From UBA9464 sp003445095 (GTDB lineage: Bacteria > Verrucomicrobiota > Verrucomicrobiia > Limisphaerales > UBA9464): a stretch of DNA of 10,161 nucleotides. Position numbers and translations under genes: made by a program. Where the stretch lies: assembly GCA_035437945.1 (NCBI GenBank), contig DAOMZG010000256.1, forward strand, positions 1 through 10,161. Direction: 5' to 3'. The notes beneath the pieces were generated by a model. The model made no database searches. It was not told the origin of the DNA and was given only the letters and a program-made list of their open reading frames with translations. Positions 7,586 through 10,161 of the stretch are shown here, in pieces (within the stretch, counting starts at the first letter, position 1; the number at the start of each line of letters is the position of its first letter).

Positions 7586-7786
7586 TTACTGCTTCTCTTC
7601 GAGCCAAGCCATCTGAATGTTCTCCAGAATTTTTTCGTTCGAGGCGTCCGGAGGATCCTCAAAGTCTTCCAGCTCGAGAACCATCTTGTGCAACTTGGGG
7701 AAGCTCAGTTTGAGTGGATCCTGGTCCGGAAACTTATCCGACAAGGCCCACGCAATTTCTTCGGAATCCTTCCAAGTCAGTTTCAT
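7586..7786 (-). CDS. iscX: IscX-family Fe-S cluster assembly regulator
   Basis: At 66 residues this protein has the same length as E. coli IscX (YfhJ). It shares the hallmark sequence: LTWKDSEEIAWAL at the start, FPDQDP, then LHKMVLELEDFEDPPDASNE and KILE with a terminal WLEE. IscX is a small acidic protein that binds the cysteine desulfurase IscS, and iron, and modulates the rate of Fe-S cluster assembly on IscU. In gammaproteobacteria it closes the isc operon. Here no other isc gene is visible; instead it is the first gene of a pair with ridA, 14 bases apart. The ATG at 7786 is the only sensible start and has no Shine-Dalgarno sequence. Divergent to the glycosyltransferase gene. Confidence 0.93.
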   Translation of the reverse strand: MKLTWKDSEEIAWALSDKFPDQDPLKLSFPKLHKMVLELEDFEDPPDASNEKILENIQMAWLEEKQ

Positions 7787-8020
7787 TGCGCGAAGTCGTG
7801 GCGGGCTTCTAGCCGTTCGTCAAGGGGGCAAAGGTTCGGAGAAGCGCAAAGCAATCTCTTGACACGCTTCTGGATAGACTTGGACCGTGCCCCGGTTACC
7901 ACGCCGGTACCACTTAGCCTTAGTGACGATTGAATCGTTCTGCCGCTAACCGCATTGTCGCTCCAACTTGCAGAACCTCCAGGGATCGGCGGGGCCACCG
8001 CAGGTGTGTCGGCCGTTCGG

Positions 8021-9025
8021 ATGGATGAGACGGGCCATCGGGTCCTGGTGGAGCCGGTTCCGACGGGCGAGGCGCGACCACTGTGGTCGGTCATGATTCC
8101 AACCTACCACTGTGCGCGGTATCTGGGGCAGGCACTCGCAAGTGTGCTGGCGCAGGATCCGGGACCCGAAGTGATGCAGATTGAAGTGGTGGACGACTGT
8201 TCGACTCAGGACGATCCGGAGTCAGTAGTTCGGTCGGTCGGCGGTGGGCGGGTGGGCTTTTATCGACGACCGCAGAACGGCGGGCACACACGCAACTTCG
8301 AGACCTGCCTGCAGCGTTCGCGGGGGCATCTGGTGCATCTCCTCCATGGCGACGATGCAACAAGGCTTGGGTTTTATGAGAAACTGGCGCGGCCGTTCGC
8401 AATTAATCCCGGTTTGGGAGCAGCTTTCTGTCGGGTTATTACCATGAGCGACGACTGCCAATGGGTGGGTATTTCGCCCCTCCAACAGCCGCAGAGCGCG
8501 ATCCTGCCGAACCTGCTGGAGCGCCTGGCCGTGAAGCAGCGGATCCAGACACCAAGCATCGTGGTTCGGCGTGAGGTCTACGAAACCTTGGGTGGGTTTG
8601 ACCGGCGCTTGACGTGGACGGAGGACTGGGAAATGTGGGCACGGGTCGCTGCCCGATACCCGGTCTGGCATGAGCCGGAACCACTGGCGCTCTATCGCGT
8701 TCACGCGTCGTCCAACACGGGGCGTTACACGCGGACCGGGGAGACGCTGCGCGATTTGCGGCGGCTGTTCGCCATACTGGAAACCTACCTTCCGGCCGAG
8801 ACAGGTAGGCGCCTCTGCGGGGCGGGACGCCAGCACTACGCGATCGAGCACGGGTTGGTCATGGCGCGCCGGTTTCTCCGGCAACGTGATTTCGCAGCGG
8901 CCGCGACCAGCGTGAAGGAGAGCTTGAACCTGAGTTTCAGTTCTCGAGTTGTGGCCGCAATGTTCGCATCCATCTTCCGGGCAGCCCTTGGGGCGGTGTT
9001 TCGACCGATCGACCCCAACCTCTGA
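8021..9025 (+). CDS. Family 2 (GT-A fold) glycosyltransferase
   Basis: From the ATG at 8021 the product has 334 residues. The GT2 domain begins with LWSVMIPTYHCARYLGQAL (about 21-39). Then come the nucleotide-binding VVDDCS (Asp58, Asp59), NGGHTRNFETCLQRSRG, and the metal-binding HGDD (Asp111, Asp112, the DxD-like motif). WTEDWEMWARVA contains Glu201-Asp202, the likely catalytic-base pair. The C-terminal part (RVVAAMFASIFRAALGAVF, about 305-326) is a hydrophobic or amphipathic helix that may touch the membrane. It should transfer a sugar from a nucleotide sugar to a cell-surface glycan or lipid acceptor; donor and acceptor cannot be told. The frame is open upstream to GTG at 8006 and TTG at 7955; I prefer the ATG because the GT homology starts just after it. 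The gene stands alone, with no other polysaccharide genes around, and its stop is immediately followed by an IS remnant, so its C-terminus may have been altered. Confidence 0.88.
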   Translation: MDETGHRVLVEPVPTGEARPLWSVMIPTYHCARYLGQALASVLAQDPGPEVMQIEVVDDCSTQDDPESVVRSVGGGRVGFYRRPQNGGHTRNFETCLQRSRGHLVHLLHGDDATRLGFYEKLARPFAINPGLGAAFCRVITMSDDCQWVGISPLQQPQSAILPNLLERLAVKQRIQTPSIVVRREVYETLGGFDRRLTWTEDWEMWARVAARYPVWHEPEPLALYRVHASSNTGRYTRTGETLRDLRRLFAILETYLPAETGRRLCGAGRQHYAIEHGLVMARRFLRQRDFAAAATSVKESLNLSFSSRVVAAMFASIFRAALGAVFRPIDPNL

Positions 9026-9599
9026 GTTCAACCGAGGCTTGGCGCACGACTTGCGAGAACTTCTCCGCCTGGTGGCCGAGCGCGCGAATCCCTCGCCGAC
9101 AGCGGTGATCTTGGACAGTCGCACGCTCCAATCGACTCCCGAGAGCGGCCCGCGCGCGGGCTACGACGGCTATAAGCGGCGTCGCGGTTCGAAGGTTCAT
9201 ATCGCGGTGGACACCTTGGGCCATCTGCTGGCGCTGCGCGTCACGCCGGCCAATGAACAAGACCGCGCTCAAGTGGAGCACCTGGCCAAGGCCGTGCAAG
9301 CGGCGACCGACCAGACCGTCGAACTGGCGTTCGCCGATCAAGGGTACACGGGCAATAAACCCGCACAGGCGGCGGCACGGCACGGCATCCGCCTACAGGT
9401 CGTCAAGCTTCCCAAAGCCAAGCGGGGCTTTGTGCTCCTGCCGCGCCGTTGGGTGGTCGAGCGCAGCTTCGCCTGGGCCGCTCGCTTCCGCCGGTTGGCC
9501 CGCGATTATGAGCGACTCGCCACCACCCTGGCCGGCTTTCACTGGCTCGCCTTTGTCAGTCTTATGCTCCGCGCCCTTTATAGTGCCTGACAGGCTCTA
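9026..9599 (+). mobile_element. IS5-family insertion sequence remnant, left end missing
   Basis: The stretch contains the 3' three quarters of an IS5-type transposase gene and its right terminus. After the transposase stop at 9590 comes TATAGTGCCTGACAGGCTC (9580-9598), which looks like a terminal inverted repeat, followed by a CTAG overlapping the end (9597-9600). A 4-base YTAR target is typical of some IS5 members. No matching left repeat, GAGCCTGTCAGG-like, occurs upstream; homology instead starts abruptly just after the glycosyltransferase stop at 9025. The element is thus truncated on the left and cannot move by itself. The right end lies inside the methyltransferase remnant. The exact left border is uncertain by about 15 bases. 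Confidence 0.75.
9039..9590 (+). pseudogene. IS5-family DDE transposase, 5'-truncated
   Basis: About 183 residues remain, from AHDLRELLRL to LYSA. The catalytic triad is complete: Asp in VILDSRTLQS (codon at 9114-9116), Asp in FADQGYTG (9336-9338) and Glu in WVVERSFAW (9459-9461), followed by the conserved RRLARDYE. Other IS5-group marks are GYDGYKRRRGSKVH and VTPANEQDRAQVE. The missing part is the N-terminal domain of about 80-100 residues found in full-length relatives (roughly 260-280 residues). In this frame the sequence is open back to 8949, but that part overlaps the glycosyltransferase and shows no transposase homology. A TTG at 9039 could serve as a start, though translation is doubtful. 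Some IS5 groups use a frameshift between two frames; no upstream half is present here, so truncation is the simpler reading. Confidence 0.88.
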
Positions 9600-9600
9600 G

Positions 9601-10103
9601 GGTCATCCGCGCGGCCAGCGACCAGAATAGACCTGCGGCGGCGTTGCGGCACACCGTAATCGGCGGCGTCAAGCACCTCCCAGTTGCATCGGTAGCCCAT
9701 CACTTCCAACTCTTCGACGACCTTTTCGAGGCGTCCGTCTTTGGCGAGGCCGGGGACATTTTCCAGCATCACTGCCTTGGGGAGGAGACCGCGGACCAAC
9801 CGAACGAACTCAAAGACCAGGTCGTTCCGGAAATCGTTCGTGTCGCGCCGCCCATTCAGCGTCGTCATTGTGGAAAAACCTTGGCCGGGCGGACAGCCCT
9901 GCCAGGAGGTCAAGCTGACCGGGACGGAGCTTCAACTTGCGCTTCACTTCGGCCACCGAGAGAAGGCAGATGTCCTGTGCCCACACTCGGACGCGTCCGT
10001 GATTGGACTGGTAGGTTTCAACTGCCAGCGGATCGAGTTCGACCGCCACGCAGAGATTCCTTTCGGCAGGCCCGCTCGCAACAAGCGAACGGAGAAAGAA
10101 GCC
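9601..10103 (-). pseudogene. C5-cytosine DNA methyltransferase (Dcm type), broken remnant
   Basis: Two minus-strand frames together give the front part of a C5-methyltransferase. Frame one (about 10068 down to 9899) holds CVAVELDPLAVETYQSNHG (SAM-binding motif II region) and ends with LDLLAG. Frame two (9898 down to 9601) continues with GCPPGQGFS, where the family has a PPCQ catalytic loop, then RNDLVFEFVRLV, LPKAVMLENVPGLA (motif VI, ENV) and YGVPQRRRR (motif VIII). The join needs removal of one G from a GGG run (top strand 9897-9899). The catalytic Cys codon is read as GGC, Gly (9884-9886). A further shift near 10059-10070 would attach the AGLP-like start read in frame two upstream. The target-recognition domain and motifs IX-X are gone: after RADDP the frame enters the IS end and stops at 9578. 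The motif I end (DLFxGxGG) is not recognisable. No cognate endonuclease is visible. Confidence 0.85.
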
Positions 10104-10161
10104 TTTAAGAGGGTGTTACGAAAGGGGTTAATCAAATAGGCGGTTTTGGCCGATTTTTCAC
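10104..10161. other. Unassigned right edge
   Basis: These last 58 bases may hold the decayed start of the methyltransferase or unrelated flanking DNA. Minus-strand reading (FRNTLLKASFSV) only faintly resembles the start of a C5-methyltransferase. I see no promoter, repeat or RNA gene that I can support. Confidence 0.3.

Noticed and set aside
7859..7886. Perfect TTGACA upstream of the glycosyltransferase
   Set aside because: With spacing of 15-18 bases no acceptable -10 box follows (TGGACC or neighbours), so I do not call a promoter. I found nothing else to name in the gene-free stretch 7787-8020.
8222..9124. Long minus-strand open frame of 300 codons
   Set aside because: It is the shadow of the glycosyltransferase and crosses into the IS; its product is rich in Arg, Pro and His with no domain.
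9601..10103. Active restriction-modification or other defence system
   Set aside because: The methyltransferase is frameshifted, lacks its catalytic Cys and target-recognition part, and no nuclease gene is in view.
9644..10139. Two overlapping plus-strand open frames of 154 and 132 codons
   Set aside because: They are antisense to the methyltransferase remnant, whose ENV and QRRRR motifs are clear; neither plus-strand product shows a known pattern.

Overview
This is a GC-rich window from a bacterium of the PVC group, most likely Verrucomicrobiota (Pedosphaera/Limisphaera-like soil or freshwater lineages). The assignment is an inference from gene families. It rests on a prepilin-type pseudopilin with a variant H-x(n)-DG tail, a secreted lamin-tail-domain protein, a very large secreted dehydrogenase-like/HEAT/cytochrome c protein of the Planctomycete-Verrucomicrobia type, and a GC-rich palindromic intergenic repeat. 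None of the start codons is preceded by a clear Shine-Dalgarno sequence.

Layout. From 1 to 1487 the minus strand carries a probable two-gene unit: a pseudopilin-like protein (720-1487), then a secreted lamin-tail-domain protein (1-700) that runs off the left edge. A divergent intergenic region with a 9-bp inverted repeat separates it from an MscS-family mechanosensitive channel (1679-3001). Ribosomal protein bS20 (rpsT, 3063-3341) follows, with a plausible promoter of its own at 3009-3036. Next is the 1188-residue PVC-type cytochrome protein (3438-7004). It converges on a minus-strand iscX-ridA pair (7586-7786 and 7179-7571), and the gap between them holds two related palindromic arms.

The right third looks accessory. 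A family 2 glycosyltransferase (8021-9025) abuts a 5'-truncated IS5-family transposase remnant (about 9026-9599). The right end of that remnant lies inside a decayed C5 cytosine DNA methyltransferase on the minus strand (about 9601-10103). The methyltransferase has lost its target-recognition part, is frameshifted at the catalytic motif, and has Gly in place of the catalytic Cys.

How the genes fit together. The left two thirds are mostly housekeeping or envelope genes of independent function. The iscX-ridA pair is the one grouping with a clear shared theme, iron-sulfur assembly together with protection of PLP enzymes. I see no CRISPR array, tRNA, rRNA or intact defence system, and no convincing sign of a wholly new multi-gene system. 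The most notable features are the iscX-ridA coupling, the paired palindromes, and the layered decay at the IS/methyltransferase junction.
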